The notes below the pieces were generated by a model, which did not search any database, was not told where the DNA came from, and saw only the letters and a list, made by a program, of their open reading frames with translations. From the NCBI GenBank assembly GCA_019056595.1, contig CP036163.1, positions 2,790,001-2,854,000 on the forward strand: a stretch of 64,000 nucleotides of DNA. The letters are read 5' to 3'. Below, one piece after another: positions 51,646 through 62,400 of the stretch. The translations under genes were made by a program, and so were the position numbers. Every line of letters begins with the position of its first letter. The first letter of the stretch is position 1. Source of the stretch: Pectobacterium atrosepticum. GTDB taxonomy: Bacteria; Pseudomonadota; Gammaproteobacteria; Enterobacterales; Enterobacteriaceae.

Positions 51646-51889
51646 GATCTTTTTATTTAAAGATCTCTTTATTAGATCTCTTATTAGGATCGTCATTTTG
51701 TGTGGATAAGTGATTATTCATATTAAAGATCAAGATAATGGAGCTGATCCTTACCTGTGAATGATCGGTGATCCTAGCCAGTATAAGCTGGGATCATAAT
51801 GCGGAGTTATGCACAGGACAAAAAACATACTTGGGTTGTTATTGGGATAACTACTGGTTTTACACCTGAATTAAGCATAGTTATCCACA
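51646..51889. other. chromosomal replication origin oriC
   Basis: Located between mnmG and mioC as in E. coli. Three AT-rich 13-mers: GATCTTTTTATTT (51646), GATCTCTTTATTA (51662) and GATCTCTTATTAG (51675). DnaA boxes: R1 TGTGGATAA (51701-51709), R2 TTATGCACA (51807-51815), an R3-like TTGGGATAA (51842-51850) and R4 TTATCCACA (51881-51889). Many GATC sites for Dam/SeqA, and the block TGTGAATGATCGGTGATCCT matches E. coli. This fills the 391-base gap upstream of mnmG. Confidence 0.95.
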
Positions 51890-51911
51890 TTCAACTGCCG
51901 AATATTTAATC

Positions 51912-52355
51912 TTATTTGAGTAAATTAACCCACGATCCTAGCCATTCTTCTGCTGGATCTTCTGGAATCTGATGCTGCGTGATGTCGATCTCAAGGATTT
52001 CACCGATCCTTTTAGCCCCAAATTGTGCTAGTAGACGATCCGCTGTTTGGATCGCGCCACAGAACGTGTCGTACTCTTTACTACCGATCCCTATCGCACC
52101 AAAATTCACCTGAGAAAGATCGGGCTTTTGCTGTTCCAACTGTTCAAACAGCGCTTTCAGGTTGTCAGGGAACTCCCCTGCACCGTGTGTAGAGGTCACC
52201 ACCAGCCATATACCGCTTTCGGGAAGTGCATCGAGCGTAGGGCCATGCAGAATTTCAGTGGAGAAATCATCCTTTTCTAGCAATTCAGCCAAATGCTCTG
52301 CCACATATTCGGCGCTGCCAAGGGTACTGCCACTGATTAAGATAATGTCTGCCAT
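51912..52355 (-). CDS. mioC: flavodoxin-like protein MioC
   Basis: FMN-binding protein of the flavodoxin family, 147 residues as in E. coli. Phosphate loop SGSTLGSAEYVAEHLAE near 9, STHGAGEFPDNLKALFEQLE and GIGSKEYDTFCGA. It is reported to support biotin synthase activity. Transcription from its promoter enters oriC. The ATG at 52355 is used; the extra upstream frame is not. Confidence 0.95.
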   Translation of the reverse strand: MADIILISGSTLGSAEYVAEHLAELLEKDDFSTEILHGPTLDALPESGIWLVVTSTHGAGEFPDNLKALFEQLEQQKPDLSQVNFGAIGIGSKEYDTFCGAIQTADRLLAQFGAKRIGEILEIDITQHQIPEDPAEEWLGSWVNLLK

Positions 52356-52414
52356 AGTGATCCCATCCGATAAAAGACGGGACATTGTACGCTGTGATCA
52401 GGCTGGGATCTACC

Positions 52415-52423
52415 TGTGGATAA
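52415..52423. promoter_or_regulatory. DnaA box in the mioC promoter region
   Basis: TGTGGATAA, a consensus DnaA box 60 bases upstream of the mioC start. In E. coli DnaA represses mioC from a box in this place. Confidence 0.8.
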
Positions 52424-52444
52424 TATGGGTATAGGAAAAAAGCA

Positions 52445-52906
52445 TTACGGTGCGATCGTCCGCATGATGGGGTTTTGCAGGGAGATGAGCGTTTCAGTGG
52501 ACTGAATTTCATCAATTGTTTGGATCTTGTTGATAAGCACGTGTTGCAGCGCCTCGATCGACCGGCACATGACCTTAATAAAGATACTGTAATGCCCTGT
52601 GGTGTAGTAGGCCTCGACCACTTCTTCCAGATTGTTTAGCCTTTCCAGCGCTGAGGGATAATCTTTAGCACTTTTCAAAATGATGCCGATAAAGCAGCAC
52701 ACGTCATAGCCCAGCTGTTTTGGATTCACGTCCAGACGCGTGCCGATAATGATGCCCGCCTGCTTCATTTTTTCCACCCGAACGTGGATCGTGCCTGGAC
52801 TGACTGAAAACTGTTTTGCCAGTTCGGCATAAGGCGTACGTGCATTTTCCATTAAGGCGGAAAGAATGCCGCGATCGAGATTATCGATCTGATAAATTTC
52901 TGCCAC
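52445..52906 (-). CDS. asnC: transcriptional regulator AsnC (Lrp family)
   Basis: Feast/famine regulator of 153 residues that activates asnA when asparagine is low. N-terminal helix-turn-helix (AELAKQFSVSPGTIHVRVEK) and C-terminal RAM ligand domain (TGHYSIFIKVMCRSIEALQ). It is divergent from asnA across a 152-base gap. Confidence 0.97.
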   Translation of the reverse strand: MAEIYQIDNLDRGILSALMENARTPYAELAKQFSVSPGTIHVRVEKMKQAGIIIGTRLDVNPKQLGYDVCCFIGIILKSAKDYPSALERLNNLEEVVEAYYTTGHYSIFIKVMCRSIEALQHVLINKIQTIDEIQSTETLISLQNPIMRTIAP

Positions 52907-53058
52907 TTTGAGCCTCCTATTTTAGCGAATAATGATTTTATACCGCTATAAAATGACGGATTAAAAGCACAAGTGCAATTTATCCATAAGATTATTGAAT
53001 GACTAGCTGTTTTTATTGCTTAATGAATAACTAAATACGATGAATAAGAGACGCGGCA

Positions 53059-54051
53059 ATGAAAAAGCAGTACATCGAAAAGCAGCAGCAAATCAGCTTC
53101 GTTAAATCTTTCTTCTCCAGCCAACTGGAGCAGCTTCTGGGATTGATTGAAGTCCAGGCACCAATTCTCAGTCGTATCGGCGATGGCACGCAGGATAACT
53201 TGTCTGGTACGGAAAAAGCAGTGCAGGTTAAGGTTAAGGCTTTACCTGATGCGACATTTGAAGTGGTGCACTCGCTGGCTAAATGGAAACGTAAAACGCT
53301 GGGCGCATATGATTTTAGCTTCGGCGAAGGCATTTATACCCACATGAAGGCACTGCGTCCGGACGAAGATCGCCTGAGCCCGATCCACTCGGTTTATGTC
53401 GATCAGTGGGATTGGGAGCGCGTGATGGGGGATGGCGAGCGCAATGCTGAATATCTGAAATCGACGGTCACGCGTATTTATCAAGGCATTAAAGCGACTG
53501 AGGCTGCGGTACATCAGGCGTTTGGCATTCAGCCTTTCCTGCCAGAGCAGATTCATTTTGTGCATACCGAAACCTTGCTGAAGCGTTATCCCGATCTGGA
53601 CGCCAAAGGGCGTGAGCGAGCTATAGCTAAAGAGCTGGGTGCGGTCTTCCTGATTGGGATTGGCGGTAAGCTGTCCAGCGGACACTCTCACGATGTGCGT
53701 GCACCGGATTATGATGACTGGACGACACCAGGCGAGCAGGAATTGGCGGGTTTGAACGGCGATATCGTCGTCTGGAACCCAGTCCTGAACGATGCGTTTG
53801 AGATTTCATCCATGGGTATCCGCGTGGACGCAGAGGCGCTAACACGCCAACTGGCACTGACGCAGGATGAGGAACGTCTGAAGCTTGAATGGCATCAGGC
53901 GCTGCTGCGCGGTGAGATGCCACAAACGATCGGTGGGGGAATCGGTCAGTCTCGCTTGGTCATGCTACTGCTGCAATTGCCGCACATTGGTCAGGTTCAG
54001 TGCGGTGTATGGCCACAGCCGCTGCGTGAGTCGGTTTCTGGCCTGCTTTAA
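53059..54051 (+). CDS. asnA: aspartate-ammonia ligase AsnA
   Basis: Ammonia-dependent asparagine synthetase, 330 residues, class II aaRS-like fold. Conserved [36 protein letters not shown] and [15 protein letters not shown]. Its last four bases overlap the stop of the convergent viaA, so no intergenic terminator exists. Confidence 0.97.
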   Translation: MKKQYIEKQQQISFVKSFFSSQLEQLLGLIEVQAPILSRIGDGTQDNLSGTEKAVQVKVKALPDATFEVVHSLAKWKRKTLGAYDFSFGEGIYTHMKALRPDEDRLSPIHSVYVDQWDWERVMGDGERNAEYLKSTVTRIYQGIKATEAAVHQAFGIQPFLPEQIHFVHTETLLKRYPDLDAKGRERAIAKELGAVFLIGIGGKLSSGHSHDVRAPDYDDWTTPGEQELAGLNGDIVVWNPVLNDAFEISSMGIRVDAEALTRQLALTQDEERLKLEWHQALLRGEMPQTIGGGIGQSRLVMLLLQLPHIGQVQCGVWPQPLRESVSGLL

Positions 54052-55526
54052 TAAGCCTTGCCGTGCTGCCAGCGGCGCATTAAGCGGCTTTTTAACCCGG
54101 TATCAAAGCGCCAGATATGGTCAAAGATGTGCATGATGCCGGGTTTGCCATGATCGGACATCGCTACAGCATGGAAACGATGCTGTAGCTGCTTCTGACG
54201 GCTTTTCACCTTATTCACCACCTCATCCGGCAACCGCTGGGCGATAAAATCCGAAATCACCACGGCATCGGCATCATGCCAAAGTGCATCGTCCATCTTA
54301 TCCAACAACGCTGACAGACAGGCAGCCATATCCGTGCCACCGCGGAAGGACTGGCTGAGAAAACGTATCGCCTGCTCTAACCCGTCCTCAGACGTCAGCT
54401 CATACTTCACCACGCCGGTAGAAAACAGCATGATGTAGCAACGGCGGTTGTCAGCGAGCGCGATGCGCATTAGCGCCAGACAGAAGGCTTTCGCGCAGCG
54501 TTCATTAAAGCCACCCATAGAACCTGAAGTATCAACGCAGACAATAAACGGGCCACGCGGTTGCTGTTCATTTTGTTGATGCACAACAGGGCGCTCGGTG
54601 ACTTTCTCGCGCCAGCTCTCACCTTGTAAGCGATAGGTCAGCAACCGATGTTCCAGCAGGCGACGATAAAATTCGTATTCCAGTTCGCTGATGCCCAGAG
54701 TCACCAGCTCAGTCGGCATCAAACGCAAGATATCGTCGCTCTGATGCACGCCGCTCACCTGCTCAGGCACGGTGGCCGGTTCTCGTACTCTTACCCTGAA
54801 GGCTTCTTGTGGCGCTTCCTGCGTGAGGATAGATTTGGTCTCCCGACTGCGCCCCAGTCGTTCCGCCAACTTCTGTAATGCAGGCTGGCGTTGTAGGAAA
54901 GTGCCGAAATCCAGTAATAGACGGGGATCGGTTTGAATACGCTGTGCGGCGCTGAGATCCCATAGCCGACCAGCCGCGTTTTCATTTTCGGCCAAAATCG
55001 GTTCGAGTTTGCCACTGAGGGTAAGACGCTGTTGTAGTTCATCCAGCAGGATTTCCCGCTCCTGATTCATCAATTGCTGATGCAGTGAAACGGTTTGCAG
55101 TGTCAGGCTCAGCCGCCAGCGTTGAAGAAAGAGCGCATGTAGCCCACTCGTTACCTTCTGCCCTAAGGTTCTCTCTGGAGAGGTAATGAGCTGTGAGGCC
55201 TGCGTCAGAAACGGCGATTCCACGTTGTTCAGCGTATCCATAATCGCAGGCAGGCGTGTCTGAAAGGCCTGGTTGTCGATCGATTGTGAACGTTGGTAGC
55301 AGCTAAACTCCCTTTCCAGCTCTGGCGGTACCTGCGTGGTGCGAAGGCGCTGCTTTAACGTTTCTTTCCAGTGAGGGAGATCGTTGAGTAACGCGGATTT
55401 CAGGCTGGGATACTTTTCAAAGAAGAAAGCGAGTTGCGGCGTCGCCATCAGCGTGACGACAAGATCGTCCAGCAGCTCGTTTTCATCGATAGACAGCAGC
55501 ATTTCCAGTGATTCCAGCGTGATCAT
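54048..55526 (-). CDS. viaA: VWA-domain protein ViaA
   Basis: Partner of the MoxR-type ATPase RavA, 492 residues. The C-terminal von Willebrand A domain (about 325-480) has the MIDAS residues in [11 protein letters not shown] and the downstream FRGGTDM. The N-terminal helical part has no known catalytic motif. In E. coli RavA-ViaA is linked to respiratory complexes and aminoglycoside sensitivity. It lies 5 bases after ravA. Confidence 0.95.
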   Translation of the reverse strand: MITLESLEMLLSIDENELLDDLVVTLMATPQLAFFFEKYPSLKSALLNDLPHWKETLKQRLRTTQVPPELEREFSCYQRSQSIDNQAFQTRLPAIMDTLNNVESPFLTQASQLITSPERTLGQKVTSGLHALFLQRWRLSLTLQTVSLHQQLMNQEREILLDELQQRLTLSGKLEPILAENENAAGRLWDLSAAQRIQTDPRLLLDFGTFLQRQPALQKLAERLGRSRETKSILTQEAPQEAFRVRVREPATVPEQVSGVHQSDDILRLMPTELVTLGISELEYEFYRRLLEHRLLTYRLQGESWREKVTERPVVHQQNEQQPRGPFIVCVDTSGSMGGFNERCAKAFCLALMRIALADNRRCYIMLFSTGVVKYELTSEDGLEQAIRFLSQSFRGGTDMAACLSALLDKMDDALWHDADAVVISDFIAQRLPDEVVNKVKSRQKQLQHRFHAVAMSDHGKPGIMHIFDHIWRFDTGLKSRLMRRWQHGKAY

Positions 55527-55531
55527 CGGCG

Positions 55532-57031
55532 TTAGTCCTGTTGCTCTGATTGCTGGATCTGCTCGGCGACCTGTTGCAGGCTGGCTTCTATTTTAGCCAG
55601 CCACTCACTAGGGACGAACAGGCAAGGCTGATGCTGGCTGAATAAGCGACGCTGTTCGCGAAGCTGCATATTTAGCTTTTCATATTCATCGGTAATTTCG
55701 GCAGGAAGTGCACAGTCGCGTTTTTCTGGCAGAGAAAGAACAGAGGATTGCAGGCTGATATCGCGAATCGCCAGATGCTGTCTATCGTCCACCAGCAGAT
55801 CGAGACGTTGGGTAAAGCCAATACCGTTGAGCTTACCCCGGATTTCTCCCCCTTTTTGCAGCCAGCCTTGCAAGGCATTCTTCTCAATGGTCAGATGGTT
55901 GACTTCAATATCGTGCAGGATCAGCGGGCGTTGCAGCACCAGATCCAATGTTTCAGCGGCGATCGTGTCAGGCAAGGTGTAATGGAATTTCCGGCCCAGA
56001 AAGTGCCCCTGTTTCTCTACTGAAAATGCCTGCAATTCACTTTGTTCACGCTGGTATTGTTGACGTTTGGTATTTACCTGCTGAAGACGAAACAGCAGGC
56101 TTTTTTGTTGATAGGCGTGCTCGGTAATCAGCAGTTCAAGCTGGCGCTCGATGAGCGTTAACGTGCTTTGGTCATGCCAGAGGCAGTCTTTTAGCAGAAT
56201 AATATCAACTGGCGTGATGGCATCTCGACCGCAGAAAAATGCGCTGGCCTGAAGCAGACGCAAGGCTTTTTTCCAGCGTCGATCGGAAATGTAGGGCGCT
56301 TGTTCCAGCGCATCTAGCTGTTGGCGCAGCATGTAAATCAGCTCGAAGCCCACTTCCGGCAGCGCGACGTGCTCAATGTCTTTCTGCCACTGTTGGTACT
56401 CTTCATCGCTAACGCTGAGAGCGGGTGGGACGGGGTTATCGCGATCGCTACTGTTATTCACGAGCAGCGCATGGAAATTCTGTTTTTCCTGTACCCGATC
56501 GAGCCATAGACGGATGAGCATTCGGTCGTAGAGCGCTTCCAGACCGCCATCAGCCTCCGGTAGTTCATTCGAGGCCGCGACCAGCAGGCGCATGGGGATC
56601 GTGTCTTCGCTGTTGCCATTGCGGAAACGTCGTTCGTTAATGGCCGTCAGCAGCGTGTTCAAAATAGCGGGGCCCGCTTTCCAGATTTCATCCAGAAACA
56701 CGATTTCGGCTTCCGGCAGATAACCGGCTGTCAGGCGCTGGTAGCGGCCTTCATCTTTTAGTGCCTGAATAGAAAGGGGGCCAAACACCTCTTCCGGCGT
56801 GGAGAAGCGGGTCATCAGGTACTCAAATGCGTTCGCATGACGAAAAGCGAATTTAAGGCGCCGGGCGATCATACTTTTGGCTATACCTGGTGGCCCCAGC
56901 AGAAAAACACTTTCTCCGCTTAGCGCTGCCAGCAGACAGAGGCGAATAGTGTGCTGTCTTTCGTAGAGCCCATGTTCTAGCGCATGGCTGAGGCGAGAAA
57001 TTCTTTCAGCCAATGCCGCAGTTTGACGCAT
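55532..57031 (-). CDS. ravA: MoxR-family AAA+ ATPase RavA
   Basis: Hexameric AAA+ ATPase, 499 residues. Walker [10 protein letters not shown] near 41, Walker [14 protein letters not shown], sensor 1 LVAASNELP, followed by the LARA domain and a C-terminal helical part. It forms a cage complex with the lysine decarboxylase LdcI in E. coli. It is the first gene of ravA-viaA. Confidence 0.95.
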   Translation of the reverse strand: MRQTAALAERISRLSHALEHGLYERQHTIRLCLLAALSGESVFLLGPPGIAKSMIARRLKFAFRHANAFEYLMTRFSTPEEVFGPLSIQALKDEGRYQRLTAGYLPEAEIVFLDEIWKAGPAILNTLLTAINERRFRNGNSEDTIPMRLLVAASNELPEADGGLEALYDRMLIRLWLDRVQEKQNFHALLVNNSSDRDNPVPPALSVSDEEYQQWQKDIEHVALPEVGFELIYMLRQQLDALEQAPYISDRRWKKALRLLQASAFFCGRDAITPVDIILLKDCLWHDQSTLTLIERQLELLITEHAYQQKSLLFRLQQVNTKRQQYQREQSELQAFSVEKQGHFLGRKFHYTLPDTIAAETLDLVLQRPLILHDIEVNHLTIEKNALQGWLQKGGEIRGKLNGIGFTQRLDLLVDDRQHLAIRDISLQSSVLSLPEKRDCALPAEITDEYEKLNMQLREQRRLFSQHQPCLFVPSEWLAKIEASLQQVAEQIQQSEQQD

Positions 57032-57508
57032 AATTAATCCGTTAGTCCCATGATGTGATGTACTGAAATCGTTTATTTTTGAACCTGACTGCCTTACTGA
57101 AAGCGGTGTCTCAGAAAAACCCTACTTTCAGAAAGACAATAGTAATAATAAACGGCAGATCACAGATTTTTATTAGAATACTTTTACGGATTATTACACC
57201 CTAACGGGGTAAGTAAGCAATAAACGACCTTTTACAGGATGTTTCGTGTACACCCGTCATACTGCAAATTGCAGGTGTGTTGGCGTCGCTACTCGGCACT
57301 CTTGTGTGTGCCTCGTCCTAAAGGGCCAACGCTTTGTGTTGTTTAAAACGTTAACGTTTTGCCCTACAACACGAATTATTTAGGGTGTAGAAGATGGGTC
57401 GCACAATAAAAATGGGTTTTCATCCTGATTTGTGCATACTGTGCGCTTTTGGACGAGTTGCTGTGAATGACGCACTTCGCGGACTGATTAATAACAGAAG
57501 ATAGGTTT
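57032..57508. other. divergent intergenic region ravA/kup
   Basis: 477 bases holding family 1 repeat copy C (57249-57389). The remaining 200 bases beside ravA are AT-rich and must contain its promoter; I see no clear consensus pair. Confidence 0.6.
57249..57389. repeat. MITE-like dispersed repeat, family 1, copy C
   Basis: Shortest copy, 141 bases. The ends are TACACCC...TTGCA and TACAACACGAATTATTTAGGGTGTA. It keeps the internal hairpins AACGC TTT GTGTT and the palindrome AAAACGTTAACGTTTT but lacks the CACTTAC/GTAAG hairpin of copies A and B. Confidence 0.85.
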
Positions 57509-59377
57509 ATGAGCTCAGAACATAAACGTTCGCTTCCGGCTGTCACGCTGGCGGCTATCGGGGTGGTTTATGGAGATATAGGAACCAGCCCTCTTTATAC
57601 GTTAAGGGAATGTTTATCAGGGCAGTTTGGTTTTGGGGTCGAGCCTCATTCGGTCTTTGGCTTTCTTTCACTGATCTTTTGGCTATTGGTCCTCGTTGTT
57701 TCGCTGAAATACCTGACCTATGTGATGCGTGCCGACAACGCGGGTGAAGGTGGCATTCTCACATTAATGTCGCTGGCTGGGCGTAATACCTCCGATCGCA
57801 TGACGTCCGTGCTGGTCATCATGGGATTGATCGGCGGCAGCTTCTTTTATGGGGAAGTGGTCATCACGCCGGCCATCTCGGTGATGTCGGCGATGGAAGG
57901 GCTAGAAATCGCCGCACCGGCGATGGACAGCTATATCGTTCCGCTATCGATTGTCGTTCTGACTTTACTGTTTATCATTCAAAAACACGGTACCGGCAGC
58001 GTCGGCAAGCTGTTTGCGCCCGTGATGCTGATTTGGTTTTTGACGCTTGGCGTACTTGGGGTGCGTGGCATTATCGCTAACCCTGAAGTTTTGCAGGCGT
58101 TGAATCCGATGTACGCCGTTCGCTTCTTTATCGAATATAAAGCAGTGTCGTTCTTTGCACTGGGCGCCGTGGTGCTGGCTATTACTGGGGTCGAAGCATT
58201 GTATGCAGATATGGGGCACTTCGGTAAATTCCCGATTCGTCTGGCCTGGTTTACGGTGGTGTTGCCGTCGCTGGTGTTAAATTACTTCGGGCAGGGCGCA
58301 CTGCTGTTGAAGAACCCAGAGGCGATCAAAAATCCGTTCTTCCTGCTGGCGCCAGATTGGGCGCTGATTCCACTGATGGTGCTGGCCACGCTGGCGACGG
58401 TTATTGCCTCGCAGGCAGTGATTTCCGGCGTTTTCTCCCTGACGCGTCAGGCAGTGCGGCTGGGCTATTTGCCGCCGATGCGTATCGTACACACGTCAGA
58501 TATGGAATCTGGTCAGATTTATATTCCCGCCATTAACTGGATGCTTTATATCGCGGTTGTCATCGTGATTGTCAGTTTTGAACATTCGAGCAATCTGGCT
58601 GCGGCTTACGGTATTGCGGTAACGGGCACGATGGTGATTACCAGCATTCTATTCTGTACGGTTGCAGTGAAGAACTGGCTCTGGAACCGCTATCTGGCGT
58701 GGGTTTTACTGGTGGGCCTGCTGATTATCGACGTGCCGATGTTTTTGGCAAACGTGGTCAAGATCCTGTCCGGTGGCTGGTTGCCGCTGGCGCTAGGTAT
58801 GGTAATGTTTATTATTATGACGACGTGGAAAAGCGAACGTTTCAGGCTGCTGCGTCGGTTGCATGAGCATGGTAATTCGCTGGATGCCATGATTGCATCG
58901 CTGGAGAAATCGCCGCCGACGCGGGTTCCTGGTACGGCGGTGTATTTCTCTCGCGCCACTCGTGTGATCCCGTTCGCGCTGCTGCATAACCTCAAGCATA
59001 ACAAGATCCTGCACGAACGAGTGGTGCTGTTGACCATGCGAACGGAGGATGCACCTTATGTGTTGAATGCCCGCCGAGTGACGGTTGAACAGCTTTCGCC
59101 AACATTCTGGCGTGTGATCGCCAACTATGGCTGGCGTGAAACGCCTGATGTGGAAGAGGTCTTTCAACGCTGTTGGCAGGAAGGATTAACCTGCCAAATG
59201 ATGGAAACGTCTTTCTTTATGTCCAATGAGTCGCTGATTATCGGTGAACGGCCTTGGTATCTGCGCTTGCGCGGTAAGCTGTTCATGATGCTCAGCCGCA
59301 ATGCGCTGCGGGCAGCGGATCAGTTTGAAATACCGCCGAACAGGCTGATTGAACTGGGGATTCAGGTCGAGATTTAA
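57509..59377 (+). CDS. kup: low-affinity K+ transporter Kup
   Basis: KUP/HAK/KT-type potassium uptake protein, 622 residues. Twelve hydrophobic helices (about 12-445), starting with the family motif [20 protein letters not shown], and a cytoplasmic C-terminal domain. [21 protein letters not shown] is also diagnostic. It stands alone; repeat copy C is in its upstream region. Confidence 0.97.
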   Translation: MSSEHKRSLPAVTLAAIGVVYGDIGTSPLYTLRECLSGQFGFGVEPHSVFGFLSLIFWLLVLVVSLKYLTYVMRADNAGEGGILTLMSLAGRNTSDRMTSVLVIMGLIGGSFFYGEVVITPAISVMSAMEGLEIAAPAMDSYIVPLSIVVLTLLFIIQKHGTGSVGKLFAPVMLIWFLTLGVLGVRGIIANPEVLQALNPMYAVRFFIEYKAVSFFALGAVVLAITGVEALYADMGHFGKFPIRLAWFTVVLPSLVLNYFGQGALLLKNPEAIKNPFFLLAPDWALIPLMVLATLATVIASQAVISGVFSLTRQAVRLGYLPPMRIVHTSDMESGQIYIPAINWMLYIAVVIVIVSFEHSSNLAAAYGIAVTGTMVITSILFCTVAVKNWLWNRYLAWVLLVGLLIIDVPMFLANVVKILSGGWLPLALGMVMFIIMTTWKSERFRLLRRLHEHGNSLDAMIASLEKSPPTRVPGTAVYFSRATRVIPFALLHNLKHNKILHERVVLLTMRTEDAPYVLNARRVTVEQLSPTFWRVIANYGWRETPDVEEVFQRCWQEGLTCQMMETSFFMSNESLIIGERPWYLRLRGKLFMMLSRNALRAADQFEIPPNRLIELGIQVEI

Positions 59378-59430
59378 ACGAATCCAATATAGGAAGTTAT
59401 GTTGGGATGAGATCGAGATATACGGTCGAC

Positions 59431-59510
59431 CACGGGGCGAGGCGTCCCTGCGGGAACCTCATCCCCGTGTTTCCCTAATAACAAGCAGCGAGTTGCTGCC
59501 TATTGGGAAA
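59431..59510. repeat. compound hairpin region between kup and qseC
   Basis: Two adjacent inverted repeats. 59431-59469: CACGGGG...CCCCGTG with an inner stem GAGG..TCCC/GGGA.CCTC. Then TTTCCCTAATA (59470 on) pairs with TATTGGGAAA and encloses GCAGC GAGTT GCTGC (59485-59499). It sits between convergent genes and may end both transcripts. It also looks like a short dispersed element; no second copy is in this window. Confidence 0.6.
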
Positions 59511-59547
59511 GCCGTGTGCTCAGTGATTTAACGATAGAGATAATACC

Positions 59548-60897
59548 CTACCAATTCACCGACACAATTAACCCCCCTTGGGGCTGATTGGTGAATGTAA
59601 CCCGCATCTGATGCAGCATGGCTATATTGTTCACGATGGAAATCCCCAGACCACTGCCGGATTTTTCCTGCCCTGGTGGGCGATAAAAACGCTCGCCGAT
59701 TCTTGCCAACGCTTCATCGCTGATGCCCGGCCCGTTGTCCGCAACCTGAAAGCCCCGCTCTGTCAGCGTCAGGCTTACTGTTCCCCCTTCATGGCTGTAA
59801 CGAATGGCGTTATCTAGCAGATTGCGTACCAGCAGTGTCAGCAGTAGCGGATGGCCCTGCCGGATAATGGGGGTATCCGGTAAGTCCAGTGTTAGTTCGA
59901 TACCTGCGGTTTGTGCAGTGCGGTAATGCGCGATCACCGCCTGTTGTAGTAATTCATTGAACTGAACGGGCCGCATCCCCTCGGGATGCGATTCGGCATC
60001 CAGTCGTGATAGCGTCAGGAGCTGATCCACCAGTCGGGTGGCGCGATCGATACCTTTATCCAGATTCATTAATGCATGCCGACGCATGGCCTCATCGTCA
60101 TGGGCCAGCTGCGCGACTTCGGTTTGAACTTTCAATGCCGCCAGCGGGCTACGCAGTTCGTGAGCGGCATCGGAGGTAAAACGGCGCTCGCGAGTCAACA
60201 TATCGTGTATGCGGGAAAACAGGAGATTCAGTGCGTTGACCAGTGGGAGGACTTCTTGTGGGATGCGCTGTGTCGCCAGCGGTGTGCTTTCGTCAGGGGA
60301 GCGTAACTGAAGCTCTGCAGCAATACGTTTTAGCGGCGATAGTTCACGCGTCACCAGCCAGAACAGCAGCGCCAGCATGATCGGCAGCGCAAACAGCCAG
60401 GGCATCAGGTTAGTTTTTACAATATCCAGCGTCATATCCTGACGGTATTCCCATTCCTGACCCACAGCAATCACGTAACGATTATCCTCCGTCGTTAGCC
60501 AGACGATGCGCCACGCGTCGTTATCATCACGCAGTTTGCCGTCGGTGAAGCCGTTGCGCGTAGAGTCAAAAATGAAATCCTTGCCATTATCGCCATCGTT
60601 CAACACCATTTTCCCATCGCGGGTAAAAATGGCGAAGGCCAGCGCATCATCATCCTGTTTACCTCGGTTTTTATGTACCAGACTTTTGGTTTTGGGCAGA
60701 GAAGTCGATTGGATTCGCAATTCATCGGGATTCATGGTGGCTAGACGTTTGGCAAACAGCATTTGCTGAGTATCAAATAACTCATTGATGTTATGACGTG
60801 TTTGATACCAGGAAAGCAGACTGGCTACACTCCAGCACATTAATGTCAGCAGCGCAAAGCCCGCAATCAGGCGTAAACGCAGACTGAGTCGGTTCAT
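59548..60897 (-). CDS. qseC: sensor histidine kinase QseC
   Basis: Membrane sensor kinase, 449 residues. Two membrane helices (about 9-30 and 165-183) flank a periplasmic sensor domain; a HAMP linker follows. H-box His246 in [16 protein letters not shown]-box [12 protein letters not shown] boxes ADNGPGISD and GSGLGISIV. It matches E. coli QseC over its full length, including [12 protein letters not shown]. QseC responds to autoinducer-3 and catecholamines in E. coli. It overlaps qseB by four bases. Confidence 0.93.
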   Translation of the reverse strand: MNRLSLRLRLIAGFALLTLMCWSVASLLSWYQTRHNINELFDTQQMLFAKRLATMNPDELRIQSTSLPKTKSLVHKNRGKQDDDALAFAIFTRDGKMVLNDGDNGKDFIFDSTRNGFTDGKLRDDNDAWRIVWLTTEDNRYVIAVGQEWEYRQDMTLDIVKTNLMPWLFALPIMLALLFWLVTRELSPLKRIAAELQLRSPDESTPLATQRIPQEVLPLVNALNLLFSRIHDMLTRERRFTSDAAHELRSPLAALKVQTEVAQLAHDDEAMRRHALMNLDKGIDRATRLVDQLLTLSRLDAESHPEGMRPVQFNELLQQAVIAHYRTAQTAGIELTLDLPDTPIIRQGHPLLLTLLVRNLLDNAIRYSHEGGTVSLTLTERGFQVADNGPGISDEALARIGERFYRPPGQEKSGSGLGISIVNNIAMLHQMRVTFTNQPQGGLIVSVNW

Positions 60898-61556
60898 GGT
60901 GCATCTCCCAGAATATAGCCAACGCCATGCACGGTACGAATAAACCCGCTGCCCAGCTTTTTGCGCAGGTGGTGGATATGGACTTCTACCGCATTGCTGG
61001 AGACATCATCATCCCAGCTGTAGAGCTTCTCTTCCAACTGCGCGCGCGTGAGTACGCGGTTCGGATTGAGCAAGAACAGTTCCAACAGCGCCAGCTCGCG
61101 GGATTTTAGTATCAACGGCTCACTGTTAAGCGTGACGCTCCGTGAGCCAGGCTCAAGGGAAACAGCGCCATGTGTTAATACGGGTTGGAGTTGGCCGTGA
61201 CGGCGACGAATCAGCGCCTGCAGGCGAGCGGCAACTTCTGTCAGCGCAAAGGGCTTACATAAATAATCATCCGCTCCTTGCTGCAATCCTTCTACGCGCT
61301 GTTCCAGCGCATCGCGGGCGGTCAGAATCAGTACCGGCTCGTCATGTCCAGCCTGACGCCACTGGCGCAGGATATCCATGCCGTCCATGCCCGGCAGGCT
61401 GAGATCGAGCACCACTGCATCATAAGGGGCGGCCTTCAATGCGGTAGCGCCCGCTTTACCTTCCGTAAACCAATCAATATTAAAGCCCAGTTTGTTAAGC
61501 CCAGCTTTTAGGCCATCACCGATCAGGCGATCGTCTTCGATTAACAATACTCTCAT
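60894..61556 (-). CDS. qseB: response regulator QseB
   Basis: OmpR-family response regulator, 220 residues. Receiver domain (1-115) with phospho-acceptor Asp51 in [12 protein letters not shown] and acidic pocket EDD at 7-9; C-terminal winged-helix DNA-binding domain (125-220) ending in [13 protein letters not shown]. The ATG at 61556 is chosen. Divergent from ygiW, the same arrangement as in E. coli. Confidence 0.94.
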   Translation of the reverse strand: MRVLLIEDDRLIGDGLKAGLNKLGFNIDWFTEGKAGATALKAAPYDAVVLDLSLPGMDGMDILRQWRQAGHDEPVLILTARDALEQRVEGLQQGADDYLCKPFALTEVAARLQALIRRRHGQLQPVLTHGAVSLEPGSRSVTLNSEPLILKSRELALLELFLLNPNRVLTRAQLEEKLYSWDDDVSSNAVEVHIHHLRKKLGSGFIRTVHGVGYILGDAP

Positions 61557-61699
61557 GGCTGCCTCGCAGGGGATGTGCCGCTGTCGCATTTGCGCCTTTT
61601 CCGGTTTTATACGAAATCGGGGGCCGATGTGTACAGGACAAATCGCTGAAATCGGGTGATTTCTGCAATATAAAAAAATAAAAATGTAAAAGCTGACTC

Positions 61700-61716
61700 C
61701 TTAAGATTCTGTTAAG
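61700..61716. promoter_or_regulatory. QseB/PmrA-type box between qseB and ygiW
   Basis: CTTAAG-ATTCT-GTTAAG, two half sites 11 bases apart, one mismatch from the PmrA/QseB consensus CTTAAG-N5-CTTAAG. It lies about 85 bases before ygiW and 145 before qseB, suited to control either gene. Confidence 0.75.
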
Positions 61717-61800
61717 AACGGTTTGTTTTAATCCTTCTCGAAGACCGATTACACCCGCAGGTTGACTGCGAAACGGCACGCAAAATAAGGAAGGAACAAT

Positions 61801-62196
61801 ATGAAAAAAGCAGCTGCGTTATTCGCCATTACCGCTCTGGTTTCTGCACCCGTATTTGCCGCACAAAGCGGCGGTGGTTTCGTCAACCCAGAAACGTCCG
61901 CGGTTGGCACACATAAAGGGGGATTCATCGATCCGCAGAATTCCCTCACAACGGTAGATAAGGCTAAAGATCTGCGTGACGATAATTGGGTTACGTTAAG
62001 CGGTAATATTGAAAAACGGATCGGTGATGAGAACTATCTGTTCCGCGATTCCACAGGCACGATGGAAGTCGAAATCGATCACAAGCGCTGGAATGGCCAA
62101 ATGGTTTCGCCCACGGATAAAGTGGAAATCCAAGGGGAATTGGATAAAGACTTCAATTCCGTTGAGCTGGATGTGAAGCAGATCCGTAAACTCTAG
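61801..62196 (+). CDS. ygiW: YgiW/VisP BOF-fold periplasmic protein
   Basis: Small periplasmic OB-fold (BOF/DUF388) protein, 131 residues, signal peptide MKKAAALFAITALVSAPVFA. Core motifs WVTLSGNIEKRIGDENYLFR and VEIQGELDKD. YgiW-type proteins are stress-induced; VisP in Salmonella binds peptidoglycan. The position beside qseBC matches E. coli. AAGGAAGG precedes the ATG. Confidence 0.92.
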   Translation: MKKAAALFAITALVSAPVFAAQSGGGFVNPETSAVGTHKGGFIDPQNSLTTVDKAKDLRDDNWVTLSGNIEKRIGDENYLFRDSTGTMEVEIDHKRWNGQMVSPTDKVEIQGELDKDFNSVELDVKQIRKL

Positions 62197-62218
62197 TACG
62201 CTATCTTCAATTCTCTCG

Positions 62219-62238
62219 TGGCGGGCGATTGCCCGCCA
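62219..62238 (+). terminator. terminator of ygiW
   Basis: 8-bp GC-rich stem TGGCGGGC/GCCCGCCA with a GATT loop, followed by TTTCTCTATTT, 22 bases after the ygiW stop. Confidence 0.85.
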
Positions 62239-62293
62239 TTTCTCTATTTATCAATCTTCTATAACGGCCCTTCGTTACCTTTCTTTTTTTGTT

Positions 62294-62386
62294 AGCGAAA
62301 CGTTTCGATGGCGATCACATTTTTTTTATTTCTTCGTTGCCTTTCCCACTTCTTTTTCTAGAATGTTGTTAGCGAAACGTTTCGCT
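62294..62386 (+). promoter_or_regulatory. rbs promoter with two RbsR-type operators
   Basis: Two LacI-family palindromes: AGCGAAACGTTTCGAT (62294-62309) and the perfect AGCGAAACGTTTCGCT (62371-62386), 77 bases apart. Between them lies a promoter, TTGCCT (62337-62342) and TAGAAT (62359-62364) with a 16-base spacer. GATCACAT at 62313-62320 is half of a CRP site, about 60 bases before the expected start. The downstream operator covers the transcription start. Confidence 0.82.
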
Positions 62387-62400
62387 GGTGGGGTGAGAAG

